DNA of 64,000 nt from Sphingobium sp. SCG-1 (GCF_002953135.1 NZ_CP026372.1:2294001-2358000), one strand, 5' to 3'. Counted from the first letter of the stretch, positions 34,691-43,684 are shown. Numbers and translations are program-made. Notes: generated by a model from the letters alone, not told the origin.

Positions 34691-36172
34691 CTAGCGGAAC
34701 GGCGGTTCGTTGAAGGCGCGCAACTTGCGGCTGTGCAGTTTGGCCCCCTGCTGCCGTAGTAATTCGCAGGTTTCAAGGCCCACGCGCAGGTGCCCCGCGA
34801 TTGCCTCTTCGTAGAAGCGGTTAGCTTGGCCGGGCAGCTTCAATTCGCCATGAATCGGCTTGTCGGAAACGCATAGCAACGTCCCATAGGGCACGCGGAA
34901 ACGGTAGCCCTGCGCCGCGATTGTGGCGCTTTCCATGTCAATGCCGACGGCCCGCGACAGGCTGAAGCGCAGTGCGGATTTGGAGTAGCGCAGTTCCCAA
35001 TTGCGATCATCGGTGGTGACGATAGTACCGGTGCGCAGCCGCCGCTTGAAATCCTCGCTATCGCTATCGCCATCGCCGCCGCCGAGCACCTGCTCTGCCG
35101 CTTGGGCCATTGCAACCTGCACTTCGGCAATGGCGGGCACCGGGATTTCCGGCGGAAGCACATCGTCCAGCACGTGATCGTCGCGCAAGTAGGCGTGCGC
35201 CAGAACATAGTCGCCGATCCGCTGGCTGGGACGAAGGCCCCCGCAATGCCCGATCATCAACCACGCTTCCGGCCGGACGACCGCCAGATGATCGCAGATC
35301 GTCTTGGCATTGGAAGGCCCGACGCCGATATTCACCAACGATATGCCGCTGCGATCTTCCGCGATCAGGTGGTAGGCTGGCATCTGGTGACGCCGCCATG
35401 CGCTGTCTGCGATCATTCGTGCGGGATCGGCAGTCTCTGACGTGACATAGACGCCGCCCGCGCCGGACAGCGCTTTGTAGCGGCTATCGGGACGTTTCAG
35501 TTCCGCACAGGCCCATGCAACGAATTCATCGACATAGCGGTGGTAGTTGGTGAACAATATGTACCGCTGCACATGCTCGGGCGGGGTTCCGGTATAATGC
35601 TTCAGCCGGGCGAGCGAGAAGTCGGTGCGTAGTCCGTCGAACAACGCCAACGGCCGTTCTCCGCCTAATCCGGGTAGGAACAGGCCATCGGCGATCTCGT
35701 CCCCGATTTCCGCAAGCTCCGTGGCCGGAAAGTGCCGCGCCAGTTCGGTAGGCGGGACGCCGTCCAGCGCACTCATGTCCAGACCGTCCAGCACATAGGG
35801 AAACGGGATTTCCTGCGTGCTCAGCCCGACTTCGACTTCAACGCCATAGTCGGCAACCAGCAGATCGATCTGTTCGGCCAAGTAGTCCGCGAACATCGCC
35901 GGACGGGTGACTGTCGTGGCATAATCCCCTGGATGGGAAAGTCGCGCAAAGGAGCGACCTGGCGGCGGCGCATCGCTCTCACCCCGGTAATGCACGCGCA
36001 ACTGCGGATAGCAGAAGCGCCGATCGACCTTCGCCTGCGGGCCGGGCGTGCTGCCATCGCGGGCGTAGTCGTGCATCGCCTGACGCAGTGACTGTATGGA
36101 TTGCTGATAGATGTCGTCCAATTGGGCGACGATGGTGGAGCCGATGCCCTGCGAGCCGATGATTCTTGTCAT
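34691..36172 (-). CDS. amn: AMP nucleosidase
   Basis: A 493-residue enzyme that hydrolyses AMP to adenine and ribose 5-phosphate. The N-terminal Amn domain (about 1-180) has CYPQLRVHYRG and FARLSHPGDYATTVTRP; the C-terminal phosphorylase-type domain has SLVNIGVGPSNAKTICDHLAVVRPEAWLMIGHCGG and GIDMESATIAAQGYRFRVPYGTLLCVSDKP. The length is typical. The ATG at 36172 gives a good match to family starts. A strong hairpin lies upstream between it and the peroxiredoxin gene, so it probably has its own promoter. Confidence 0.94.
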   Translation of the reverse strand: MTRIIGSQGIGSTIVAQLDDIYQQSIQSLRQAMHDYARDGSTPGPQAKVDRRFCYPQLRVHYRGESDAPPPGRSFARLSHPGDYATTVTRPAMFADYLAEQIDLLVADYGVEVEVGLSTQEIPFPYVLDGLDMSALDGVPPTELARHFPATELAEIGDEIADGLFLPGLGGERPLALFDGLRTDFSLARLKHYTGTPPEHVQRYILFTNYHRYVDEFVAWACAELKRPDSRYKALSGAGGVYVTSETADPARMIADSAWRRHQMPAYHLIAEDRSGISLVNIGVGPSNAKTICDHLAVVRPEAWLMIGHCGGLRPSQRIGDYVLAHAYLRDDHVLDDVLPPEIPVPAIAEVQVAMAQAAEQVLGGGDGDSDSEDFKRRLRTGTIVTTDDRNWELRYSKSALRFSLSRAVGIDMESATIAAQGYRFRVPYGTLLCVSDKPIHGELKLPGQANRFYEEAIAGHLRVGLETCELLRQQGAKLHSRKLRAFNEPPFR

Positions 36173-36224
36173 CGCCCTGTGTTAACGCGGAAGCATGACA
36201 AACGAAACAGCTATGGGTCAGTCA

Positions 36225-36248
36225 GCCCCCTGCGGCGAAGCAGGGGGC
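36225..36248 (-). terminator. Stem-loop between peroxiredoxin and amn
   Basis: GCCCCCTGC (36225-36233) and GCAGGGGGC (36240-36248) form a 9-base-pair, GC-rich stem with a 6-base loop, 8 bases after the peroxiredoxin stop. There is no clear T-run after it on the minus strand, so it may be an inefficient or Rho-assisted terminator, or an mRNA-stabilising 3' hairpin. Confidence 0.5.
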
Positions 36249-36256
36249 AGTATTCC

Positions 36257-36739
36257 TTAAAGTTGACCGAGCATATATTCGGCAGTGGACACCTTGAAGT
36301 CGCCCGGCGCTTCGACGTTCAGTGCTTCGACTACGCCATCATTGACGATCATCGAAAAGCGCTGCCCGCGCGTGCCGAGGCCGAACTTGCTGCCGTCCAT
36401 CTCCAGGTCCAGCGCCTTTACGAAATCACCATTGCCGTCAGCCAACATCGTCACGGTCTTTTCTGCGCCCGCCGACTTCGCCCAAGCACCCATGACGAAT
36501 GGATCGTTGACTGCCGTGCAGGCGATCTCATCGATCCCCTTGGCCTTCAGGTCGGCTGCCTTCTCGATGAAGCCCGGCAGATGCTTGGCGGAGCAGGTTG
36601 GCGTGAACGCGCCGGGTACCGAGAAAAGCGCGACCTTCTTGCCCGCGAAATAGCTCCCGCTGTTTACTGGCTCCGGTCCATTCTCGGTCATTGTGACGAA
36701 CGTTGTTTCGGGCAGCTTCTCGCCTTTTGCGATGGTCAT
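36257..36739 (-). CDS. Peroxiredoxin (Prx5 family)
   Basis: A 160-residue thiol peroxidase. The peroxidatic residue is C49 in PGAFTPTC; the core FSVPGAF, EIACTAVNDPFVMGAWAKS and FSMIVNDGVV is typical of the Prx5-like family, which uses glutathione or thioredoxin. The ATG at 36739 is preceded by AGGAGAG. The chain runs longer in the same frame upstream (to 37129) but that would overlap the YqgE gene and has no family homology. The window encodes two members of the family, this one about 19 residues shorter than that at 8731. Confidence 0.92.
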   Translation of the reverse strand: MTIAKGEKLPETTFVTMTENGPEPVNSGSYFAGKKVALFSVPGAFTPTCSAKHLPGFIEKAADLKAKGIDEIACTAVNDPFVMGAWAKSAGAEKTVTMLADGNGDFVKALDLEMDGSKFGLGTRGQRFSMIVNDGVVEALNVEAPGDFKVSTAEYMLGQL

Positions 36740-36871
36740 GGGAACTCTCCTGCTATTGGAAACGCGAATAACGCGGCGATAGTCGAAGCACGCGCGCCAT
36801 GGAAACGCTTTATGTAAACGCCAATGTCGCTCAGCCATTGCGGCGCGGGAAAGCGCTCCTATAATCAAATC

Positions 36872-37432
36872 ATGGACCTGCCACCCTTTTATGTCGGCAA
36901 TCTGCTGCTCGCCATGCCGAGCCTTGGTGAGACCGAGTTCCACCAGTCGGTCATCGCGCTGTGCGTGCATGACGAGGACGGGGCAATGGGCATCGACATA
37001 GGTTCGGAAATCGGCGGTCTTGGTCTGCGGGAATTGCTCTCGACCTTCGATCTTGATGGCGGCAGCGTGCCCGATACGCCGGTCCTCCGCGGCGGGCCTG
37101 TGGAACCGCAGCGCGGCTTCGTTCTCCATTCCCTCGACTGGGGCGGGCGGGACATGGTGCAGATCGACAACCTGTGGGGCCTGTCGGGTTCGCTGGACAT
37201 CCTGAAAGCCATTGCGGAAGGGCGCGGACCCAGCCGCTATCTGGTCGCTCTGGGCTATGCTGGATGGGGAGCCGGGCAGCTTGAGGACGAAATGACCGGG
37301 TCTAGCTGGTTTCTCGCTCCCGCCGATACCAGCATATTGTTCGAAACGCCGACACGCAGCCGCTGGTCGCGGACCTTTGCAGCCAGTGGGATCGATAGCG
37401 CGCTGCTGACGAACGCAGCCGGGCAGGCATGA
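36872..37432 (+). CDS. YqgE/AlgH family protein
   Basis: A 186-residue protein of unknown function in the UPF0301 family. The opening MDLPPFYVGNLLLAMPSL, VLRGGPVEPQRGFVLH and ALGYAGWGAGQLEDEM are the conserved segments. The start at ATG 36872 fits these; a further 16 in-frame residues upstream have no homology. It lies divergent from the peroxiredoxin gene. Its ends give no evidence of an operon with ahcY, which has its own operator 10 bases downstream of the stop. Confidence 0.92.
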   Translation: MDLPPFYVGNLLLAMPSLGETEFHQSVIALCVHDEDGAMGIDIGSEIGGLGLRELLSTFDLDGGSVPDTPVLRGGPVEPQRGFVLHSLDWGGRDMVQIDNLWGLSGSLDILKAIAEGRGPSRYLVALGYAGWGAGQLEDEMTGSSWFLAPADTSILFETPTRSRWSRTFAASGIDSALLTNAAGQA

Positions 37433-37442
37433 TCCGCAACCG

Positions 37443-37462
37443 ATATAAAGAAATCTTTATAT
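37443..37462. promoter_or_regulatory. SahR-like operator upstream of ahcY
   Basis: ATATAAAGA and TCTTTATAT form a perfect 9-base inverted repeat with a 2-base AA centre. It is AT-rich in a GC-rich context and lies 99 bases before the ahcY start. Its arms match the palindrome described for the ArsR-family S-adenosylhomocysteine-responsive regulator SahR, which represses S-adenosylhomocysteine hydrolase and methionine-cycle genes. The palindrome is seen directly; the regulator is inferred, and its gene is not in the window. Confidence 0.65.
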
Positions 37463-37561
37463 TGCCTTGATTCGGAGGCTTCCGGTTGGTAGGGAGCCAC
37501 ATTCGTCGCCATGCCTGCCGCCCAAGCAGTCGTCGCCGCGCCCATCACAGGAGACTTACCC

Positions 37562-38974
37562 GTGGCCACAGCCCCTGCCGTCGATACGGCCGACTACGTC
37601 ATCAAGGACATTTCGCTTGCAGCCTTCGGTCGCAAGGAAATGGACATTGCCGAAACCGAGATGCCGGGCCTGATGGCTCTGCGCGCCGAGTTTGGCAAGT
37701 CGCAGCCGCTCAAGGGCGCGCGCATCACCGGTTCGCTGCATATGACGATCCAGACTGCCGTGCTGATCGAGACGCTGACAGCGCTGGGCGCACAGGTCCG
37801 CTGGGCCACCTGCAACATCTATTCGACGCAGGATCATGCCGCCGCCGCCATCGCCGCTTCGGGTGTGCCGGTGTTCGCGATCAAGGGCGAAACCCTTGAA
37901 GAATATTGGGATTATGTCGAGCGCATCTTCGATTGGGGCAATGGCGAGACCTGCAACCTGATCCTGGACGACGGCGGCGACGCCACGATGTTCGCGCTCT
38001 GGGGCGCGCGCGTCGAGGCTGGTGAAGAACTGTTCACGCCGTCGAACGAGGAAGAGGAAATCTTCGTCAAGACGCTGCGCCGCGTTCTTGCCGAGAAGCC
38101 CGGCTTCCTGACCAAGACGGTGCAGGCGATCCAGGGCGTTTCGGAAGAAACCACCACTGGCGTTCACCGCCTTTACGAGCTGGCCAAGAAGGGCAAGCTT
38201 CCTTTCCCCGCGATCAACGTCAACGACAGCGTGACCAAGAGCAAGTTCGACAACCTCTACGGCTGCAAGGAATCGCTGGTCGACGCGATCCGTCGCGGCA
38301 CTGACGTCATGCTGGCAGGCAAGGTTGCTTGCGTCGCTGGCTTCGGCGATGTCGGCAAGGGTTCCGCCCAGTCGCTCCGCAACGGCGGCGCACGCGTTCT
38401 CGTCACCGAAGTCGATCCCATCTGCGCGCTTCAGGCCGCGATGGAAGGCTTCGAGGTCGTCACGATGGAAGACGCGGTGAAGCGCGCGGACATCTTCTGC
38501 ACCGCCACCGGCAATGCCGACGTCATCACGCTCGATCACATGCGCGAAATGAAGAACATGGCGATCGTCTGCAACATTGGCCATTTCGACAGCGAGATCC
38601 AGATCAACGCATTGTCGAACATGAAGTGGAACGAGATCAAGCCGCAGGTCGACGAGGTCGAGTTCCCAGATGGCAAGAAGCTGATCGTGCTGTCCAAGGG
38701 CCGTCTGGTTAACTTGGGCAACGCGACGGGCCACCCGAGCTTCGTCATGTCGACCAGCTTCACCAATCAGGTGCTGGCGCAGATCGAATTGTGGACCAAC
38801 CGTGCGGCATATAAGAACGAAGTCTATGTGCTGCCCAAGCATCTCGACGAGAAGGTCGCGGCGCTGCATCTTGATAAGCTGGGCGTCAAGCTCACCAAGC
38901 TGACCAAGGCGCAGGCGGACTATATCGGCGTGTCGGCGGAAGGCCCGTTCAAGCCGGATCATTACCGCTACTGA
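37562..38974 (+). CDS. ahcY: Adenosylhomocysteinase
   Basis: A 470-residue NAD-dependent enzyme that hydrolyses S-adenosylhomocysteine to adenosine and homocysteine. MTIQTAVLIETL and NIYSTQDHAAAA are N-terminal landmarks; the dinucleotide-binding loop is GFGDVG (260-265) in VAGFGDVGKGSAQ; the C-terminus ends in PFKPDHYRY, as in the family. The start was set at GTG 37562, because CAGGAGA lies 7 bases before it and MATAPAVDTADYVI is the usual N-terminus; an in-frame ATG at 37511 would add 17 residues. It is followed by a strong terminator. The upstream palindrome suggests SahR control. Confidence 0.96.
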   Translation: MATAPAVDTADYVIKDISLAAFGRKEMDIAETEMPGLMALRAEFGKSQPLKGARITGSLHMTIQTAVLIETLTALGAQVRWATCNIYSTQDHAAAAIAASGVPVFAIKGETLEEYWDYVERIFDWGNGETCNLILDDGGDATMFALWGARVEAGEELFTPSNEEEEIFVKTLRRVLAEKPGFLTKTVQAIQGVSEETTTGVHRLYELAKKGKLPFPAINVNDSVTKSKFDNLYGCKESLVDAIRRGTDVMLAGKVACVAGFGDVGKGSAQSLRNGGARVLVTEVDPICALQAAMEGFEVVTMEDAVKRADIFCTATGNADVITLDHMREMKNMAIVCNIGHFDSEIQINALSNMKWNEIKPQVDEVEFPDGKKLIVLSKGRLVNLGNATGHPSFVMSTSFTNQVLAQIELWTNRAAYKNEVYVLPKHLDEKVAALHLDKLGVKLTKLTKAQADYIGVSAEGPFKPDHYRY

Positions 38975-39028
38975 CGACCATGCCCGCCCGTCCGGTTAGA
39001 AGCGACGGGGCGGGGCGAAGCAGTTCCG

Positions 39029-39060
39029 AAAGGGGCGCCCTCCAACCGGCGCCCCTTTTT
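39029..39060 (+). terminator. Rho-independent terminator of ahcY
   Basis: GGGGCGCC (39032-39039) pairs with GGCGCCCC (39048-39055) around an 8-base loop, extended by an A/T pair run and followed directly by TTTTT. This is a classical intrinsic terminator, 55 bases after the ahcY stop and upstream of divL, so divL and the genes after it need another promoter, most likely in the 120 bases that follow. Confidence 0.85.
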
Positions 39061-39182
39061 CGCGTCTTGTTCACCATAAATGATCCTTGGCAAACGCAAC
39101 CGCTTCACCTTGCCGACGCTTTGCGATAGGCGAGGATCATGAACAGCATCGGCAAGGCCAGGGCAGGGGAGAAGTAGCGCAG

Positions 39183-41546
39183 ATGCTGTCGCTTTCCCCG
39201 ACCGCCATGGCGCTGATCGGCGTGGTCCTGGCGCTCTGGCTGGCCGGGGCCGTGTGGGCGGTCCACACTGGCGTTCGGATGCGCCGCGAGGGTACGCATG
39301 CCCGCGAGCAGGCCGATCGCCTCGGCAGCCTGCTCCAGTCCGCGCCTGCGCTACCGATGATGATCCGCACCGACGGTCGCATCGAAACGCCCGAGCGCCT
39401 GGCGAACTGGCTGGGCCGGGACCGTGTTCCCGCCTTCGTTTCGGAACTCACCGCACCCGAGGGTGGCCTGCGCCCGGAGGATGGCGCAGCCCTCGCCATC
39501 GACATTGCGTCGGCACAACGCGCGGGCAAAAGCTTCTCCCGCCCTGTACGTGCCGTCGGTTCGGCCCGCGCGCTGCTGATCCGCGGCGCGCCCGCCAGCC
39601 CCAGCATGGGTGCGCAGGGCACCGTCATCCTGTGGATATTCGACGCCACAGATGCGCAGGCGGAAATCCACGCACTTCAAGCGGAGCGAGAGCAACTGCG
39701 CGCCGCACTGGAGTCGCTCTCTGGCCTCATCGAAGCTGCGCCCCTGCCAATGTGGCATCGCACGCCCGACTTGCACCTCGCGCTCGTCAACAGTGCCTAT
39801 GTCGCTGCCGTCGATGCGGAGTCGGCGCAACAGGTCATCAGCGAGGGCATAGAACTGGTCGAAGCGCTCGATGGGAAAAGCCCGATGGCCGCCGCCGCGC
39901 AGGCCGCTGAAGCCGCCCAACCGCTTGCCCGCCTCGTTCCTGCGACCATCGACGGGGCACGCCGCGTGATGCGCGTCGTCGATGTGCCGCTCGGCGAGGC
40001 AGGCATTGCCGGGTTCGCCATCGACATGCACGAGCTGGAGCAAGCCCGCGCCGAACATCGTCGGTTCGAAAACGCACAGCATGACCTGCTCGACCGTCTC
40101 TCGGCAGGCGTCGCGCAGTTTGGTGCGGATCGCTCGCTGCAATTCTGGAACCAGCCGTTCAGCAGCCTGTTCGCGTTGAAACCTGAGCATCTCGCCGACA
40201 AGCCGGAATTCGAGCGCGTGCTCGACCGTATGCGCGAAGCGGGCCGCATCCCCGAACATCGCGATTTCCCTGCCTGGCGTGCGGAGCGCCGCGAATGGTT
40301 CCTGTCCGCCGACGCGCAGGAAGAGAACTGGCTCCTCGCGGACGGCACGCATTTGCGGGTTTTCGCCCAGCCCCTTCCTGACGGCGGCCTGCTTCTGATC
40401 TTCGAGGATCGAACGGAGCAAGTGCAACTATCCAGCGCCCGCGACACTCTGCTGCGCGTCCGCACCGCCACGTTCGACAATTTGTTCGAGGCGATCGGCG
40501 TCTTCGCCTCCGATGGCCGCCTGCATCTCTGGAATAGCCGTTTCCGCCAGATATGGGGCGTCGACGAAAAGCTGCTGGGATCGCATCCGCGCATCGACGA
40601 ACTGATGCAGAAAGTCGCAAAATCCCTCGCCAAACCGCATCAGGCGAGCCTCGTCCGCGAACTCGTCCGAGCGGCCACCGTGGAGCGCAAGCAGCGCGGC
40701 GGGCGGGTCGCCTTCGCCGATGGTCGCGTCTTCGACTTTGCGGCTATTCCGCTGCCCGACGGCAACGCGCTGTTCACGATGCTCGACGTCACCGACAGCC
40801 GCCGCATGGAACAAGTGCTGCGCGACCGGAACGAAGCGCTGGTCGAGACAGACAAGCTTAAAACCGCCTTCCTTTCCAATATGAGCTACGAGCTGCGCAC
40901 GCCCCTCACGTCGATCTCTGGCTTCGCGGAGATGATGCAGGCCGGTTTCGCCGGAGACTTGCCCCCCGCCGCTAGCGAATATGTCGATGCCATCATGCAG
41001 AGCACCGGCAGGCTCGCGGTGCTGATCGACAACGTCCTCGACCTGACGCAAGGGGAGGCGGGCGCGCTGCCCCTCGAAATGCGATCCGTCGAACTCGCCG
41101 CAGTGGCGCGCGAAAGTGCGAAGCGCATTGCCGATGCGGCAAAGAGCAAGGGGCTCGATTTCGTCATCGACTTAAAGCCTTCTCTCGGCCGCATAACCGG
41201 CGATGCCCGCCGCCTGGGTCAGGCGCTCGACCGCCTGCTCGACAACGCCGTGCGCTACTGCCCCGCAGGAAGCCGCGTGTTGCTCTATGGGGACGGGCAG
41301 ATGCGCACCGCACGCCTGATCGTTTCGGACAGCGGGGCGGGCATGGACACCGAAGCGCAATCCCGTGCCTTCGATCGCTTCAGCCGCGCCGATCAGGCCA
41401 AGCGTGGCGAAGCGCTCGGCCTCGGACTGCCGCTCGCCCGTCAGTTGATCGACGCCCATGGCGGCACCCTCACGCTGGTATCGGAGCCGGGGCAGGGCAC
41501 CTTGGTCACTATCGACTTGCCCCGCGAAAGCGCGCTGAATGCTTGA
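39183..41546 (+). CDS. divL: DivL-like tyrosine pseudo-histidine kinase (PAS domains)
   Basis: A 787-residue sensor-kinase homologue with one N-terminal membrane helix (about 9-28), several PAS-like segments (about 180-290, 300-415 and 430-535) and a DHp/HATPase pair. The phosphoacceptor position reads NMSYELRTPLTSISGF instead of SHELRTP: the His is Tyr (Y569), as in Caulobacter DivL (Y550, 769 residues). The ATPase motifs are intact (N box LDNAVRYCPAGS, G1 VSDSGAGMD, G2 GLGLPLA). DivL regulates CckA and CtrA as a polar scaffold. The start at ATG 39183 is preceded by GGGGAGA; the stop overlaps the tsaE start by 8 bases. The run divL-tsaE-amgK-murU-addBA is familiar from other alphaproteobacteria. 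Confidence 0.87.
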   Translation: MLSLSPTAMALIGVVLALWLAGAVWAVHTGVRMRREGTHAREQADRLGSLLQSAPALPMMIRTDGRIETPERLANWLGRDRVPAFVSELTAPEGGLRPEDGAALAIDIASAQRAGKSFSRPVRAVGSARALLIRGAPASPSMGAQGTVILWIFDATDAQAEIHALQAEREQLRAALESLSGLIEAAPLPMWHRTPDLHLALVNSAYVAAVDAESAQQVISEGIELVEALDGKSPMAAAAQAAEAAQPLARLVPATIDGARRVMRVVDVPLGEAGIAGFAIDMHELEQARAEHRRFENAQHDLLDRLSAGVAQFGADRSLQFWNQPFSSLFALKPEHLADKPEFERVLDRMREAGRIPEHRDFPAWRAERREWFLSADAQEENWLLADGTHLRVFAQPLPDGGLLLIFEDRTEQVQLSSARDTLLRVRTATFDNLFEAIGVFASDGRLHLWNSRFRQIWGVDEKLLGSHPRIDELMQKVAKSLAKPHQASLVRELVRAATVERKQRGGRVAFADGRVFDFAAIPLPDGNALFTMLDVTDSRRMEQVLRDRNEALVETDKLKTAFLSNMSYELRTPLTSISGFAEMMQAGFAGDLPPAASEYVDAIMQSTGRLAVLIDNVLDLTQGEAGALPLEMRSVELAAVARESAKRIADAAKSKGLDFVIDLKPSLGRITGDARRLGQALDRLLDNAVRYCPAGSRVLLYGDGQMRTARLIVSDSGAGMDTEAQSRAFDRFSRADQAKRGEALGLGLPLARQLIDAHGGTLTLVSEPGQGTLVTIDLPRESALNA

Positions 41547-41991
41547 CCTGCGCGTCGTGGACGACGCAGATATGCGCGCGCTGGGTGGTAAACTTGCGTT
41601 TCTTGCCCGCGCGGGTGACGTCATAGCGCTCGAAGGCGGCCTTGGCGCGGGCAAGACGACTCTCGCCCGGGGCCTGCTTTCCGCCCTCGGCCTGGAGGAA
41701 GATGCACCAAGCCCCAGCTTCGCACTGGTCCAGCCCTATGAACCGCCGCTCGTTACGCTGCCGGTCGCGCATGTCGATCTCTACCGCCTTGATGATGATG
41801 CCGATGTTCGGGAACTGGGGCTGGAGGATTATCTCACCGATAGCGTCCTGATCATCGAATGGCCGGAGCGCCTGGGCATCCGCTTGTGGGATCACAGCCT
41901 GATCCTGTCGATCGAAGTCGAGGCGGACGGCACCCGGAGCTTGACAGCGCAGGTGCCGGACGCTTGGAGAGACCGATGGCCTCCCAAATGA
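41539..41991 (+). CDS. tsaE: tRNA threonylcarbamoyladenosine biosynthesis ATPase TsaE
   Basis: A 150-residue ATPase of the TsaB-TsaD-TsaE complex, which makes t6A at position 37 of ANN-decoding tRNAs. The Walker A motif is GGLGAGKTT (33-41), VAHVDLYRL is the Walker B-proximal segment, and IIEWPERL is the characteristic C-terminal sequence. It overlaps the end of divL by 8 bases, so it is probably translationally coupled to it. Confidence 0.94.
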   Translation: MLDLRVVDDADMRALGGKLAFLARAGDVIALEGGLGAGKTTLARGLLSALGLEEDAPSPSFALVQPYEPPLVTLPVAHVDLYRLDDDADVRELGLEDYLTDSVLIIEWPERLGIRLWDHSLILSIEVEADGTRSLTAQVPDAWRDRWPPK

Positions 41992-42968
41992 CTCCGCCCG
42001 ACGCCGCCCCCGCTTTCCTCGCCCAGGCGGGCTGGGGCAACGCGCAGATCCTTCCGCTTGCAGGCGACGCATCTTTCCGCCGCTATTTCCGTATCCATGA
42101 CACGGCGCGGCAGGCCGTTCTTATGGATGCGCCGCCTCCGCACGAAGACCCGCGCCCTTTCCTCGCTATCGCCGATCACCTGATCGCGCAGGGGTTTGCC
42201 GCCCCTGGCATAATCGCGCGCGATCTGGATAACGGCCTCGTCCTGCTGGAGGATTTCGGCGACATCCGGGTTCGCGAATATCTCGACGCATCACCTCATG
42301 AGGAGCGCGCTGTCTACGAACGGGCCGTGTCGCTGCTGGCAGACCTCCACACCCGGCCCGCCGCCGACGTTCCGCCCTATGACCGTGCGGTATATCAGCG
42401 CGAAGCGGCGCTTCTCCCGGAATGGTATTGCCCCGCCGTCGGCTTGAGCGTGGACGAACCGGGCTACACCGCCGCATGGGACGCCGTTCTAACCATCGTC
42501 GAGCAAGACGATTCCCCAAAGGTGACGGTGCTGCGCGATTATCATGCCGAGAATATCATGCTGATCCCCGGTCACGAGCAGTCACGCGGCCTTGGACTTC
42601 TCGACTTTCAGGACGCCCTGATCGGCCACCCCGCCTATGATCTCGTGTCCCTGCTTCAGGATGCGCGTCGCGAAGTGGCCCCAGAAGTCGAGGCTGCGAT
42701 GATCGCCCACTATAAAGCCATTGCCAATCCGCAAGGCGACTTTGATGCCGCCTATGCCATTCTCGGCGCGCAGCGAAATGCGAAGATCATCGGCATCTTC
42801 ACGCGCCTGTGGAAGCGCGACGGCAAGCCCCGCTATCTGGACTTCCTGCCCCGGATGTGGACGCTGCTCGAACGCGACCTAACCCATCCGGCGCTCGCGC
42901 CAGTCGCAGACTGGTTCGCCGCGAACATCCCCGCCGACAAGCGTCATCGGGCGCTCGGCGGCCAATGA
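41976..42968 (+). CDS. amgK: Anomeric MurNAc/GlcNAc kinase (aminoglycoside phosphotransferase fold)
   Basis: A 330-residue kinase of the APH fold. GDASFRRYFRI is the N-lobe glycine/ribose-binding region, LRDYHAENIMLIPG carries the catalytic Asp and Asn (Brenner-like motif), and GLLDFQDALIGHPAYDLVSLLQDAR is the DFx motif region. Linkage with the nucleotidyltransferase gene next to it is the arrangement of AmgK-MurU, which recycles cell-wall MurNAc without going through the de novo step and underlies intrinsic fosfomycin resistance. The ATG at 41976 has GGAGAG in front; a second ATG at 41988 overlaps the tsaE stop. Its stop overlaps the next ATG. Confidence 0.88.
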   Translation: MASQMTPPDAAPAFLAQAGWGNAQILPLAGDASFRRYFRIHDTARQAVLMDAPPPHEDPRPFLAIADHLIAQGFAAPGIIARDLDNGLVLLEDFGDIRVREYLDASPHEERAVYERAVSLLADLHTRPAADVPPYDRAVYQREAALLPEWYCPAVGLSVDEPGYTAAWDAVLTIVEQDDSPKVTVLRDYHAENIMLIPGHEQSRGLGLLDFQDALIGHPAYDLVSLLQDARREVAPEVEAAMIAHYKAIANPQGDFDAAYAILGAQRNAKIIGIFTRLWKRDGKPRYLDFLPRMWTLLERDLTHPALAPVADWFAANIPADKRHRALGGQ

Positions 42969-43684
42969 CGGTGCTTATTCGCACGGCCATGCTGATGGCG
43001 GCGGGCCTCGGCAAGCGCATGCGCCCGCTCACCGCCACCCGCCCCAAGCCGCTGGTAAAGGTTGCGGGCAAGGCACTGATGGATCACGCGCTGGACCGCC
43101 TCGAAGCGGGCGGCATCGAAAAGGCCGTGGTCAACGTCCACTACCTCGCCAGCACAGTCGAGGCGCACTTGAAGACTCGCAAGGGCGGCATGGAAATCCT
43201 GATCTCCGACGAGCGCGCGAAGTTGCTGGAGACTGGCGGCGGCCTGATGCATGCCAAGGCTCTGCTCGGCGATGCGCCATTCGTTTGCGCCAACAGCGAT
43301 AACCTTTGGATCGATGGCCCGCGCAACAGCATCGCGCTGCTCGCCGATCATTGGGACGACGCGCGCATGGACGCCTTGCTCCTGATGATCCCCCACGCCC
43401 GCGCGAACTGCCACAGCGGCCCCGGCGATTTCCACATGGACACGACCGGACGCCTCACCCGCCGTAAACCGGGCTATATCGCGCCATTCGTCTTCACCGG
43501 CGTTCAGATCCTCTCGCCCCGCCTGCTCGTCGATCCGCCGGAAGACGTGTTTTCTACCAACGTGTTCTGGAACCGCGCCATCGAAGCAGGCCGCCTCTAC
43601 GGCGTGTCCCATCAGGGCCTCTGGTTCGACGTTGGCACGCCACAGGCCATTCCGGTGGTCGAATCCGTCATCGCCAATGGGTGA
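42965..43684 (+). CDS. murU: MurNAc-1-phosphate uridylyltransferase-like nucleotidyltransferase
   Basis: A 239-residue sugar-1-phosphate nucleotidyltransferase. The signature is LMAAGLGKRMRPLTATRPKPLVKVAGKALMDHAL, with metal-binding ANSDNLWIDGP and the C-terminal WFDVGTPQAIPVVES. Together with the upstream kinase it should convert MurNAc-1-P to UDP-MurNAc. ATG overlaps the amgK stop (ATGA) and the stop overlaps the start of addB by 8 bases, which indicates translation of the whole run as one coupled message. Confidence 0.88.
   Translation: MTVLIRTAMLMAAGLGKRMRPLTATRPKPLVKVAGKALMDHALDRLEAGGIEKAVVNVHYLASTVEAHLKTRKGGMEILISDERAKLLETGGGLMHAKALLGDAPFVCANSDNLWIDGPRNSIALLADHWDDARMDALLLMIPHARANCHSGPGDFHMDTTGRLTRRKPGYIAPFVFTGVQILSPRLLVDPPEDVFSTNVFWNRAIEAGRLYGVSHQGLWFDVGTPQAIPVVESVIANG

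Noticed and set aside
36740..37129. N-terminal extension of the second peroxiredoxin to 37129
   Set aside because: The added stretch overlaps the yqgE-type gene and lacks family homology; ATG 36739 has a strong Shine-Dalgarno sequence.
37463..37561. Possible S-adenosylmethionine or S-adenosylhomocysteine riboswitch before ahcY
   Set aside because: I could not match the conserved cores of known SAM-II, SAM/SAH or SAH riboswitches; the palindrome at 37443-37462 explains control better.
37556..38962. 468-codon frame antisense to ahcY
   Set aside because: Same extent as a clearly identified enzyme gene, no homology visible, and typical shadow composition.
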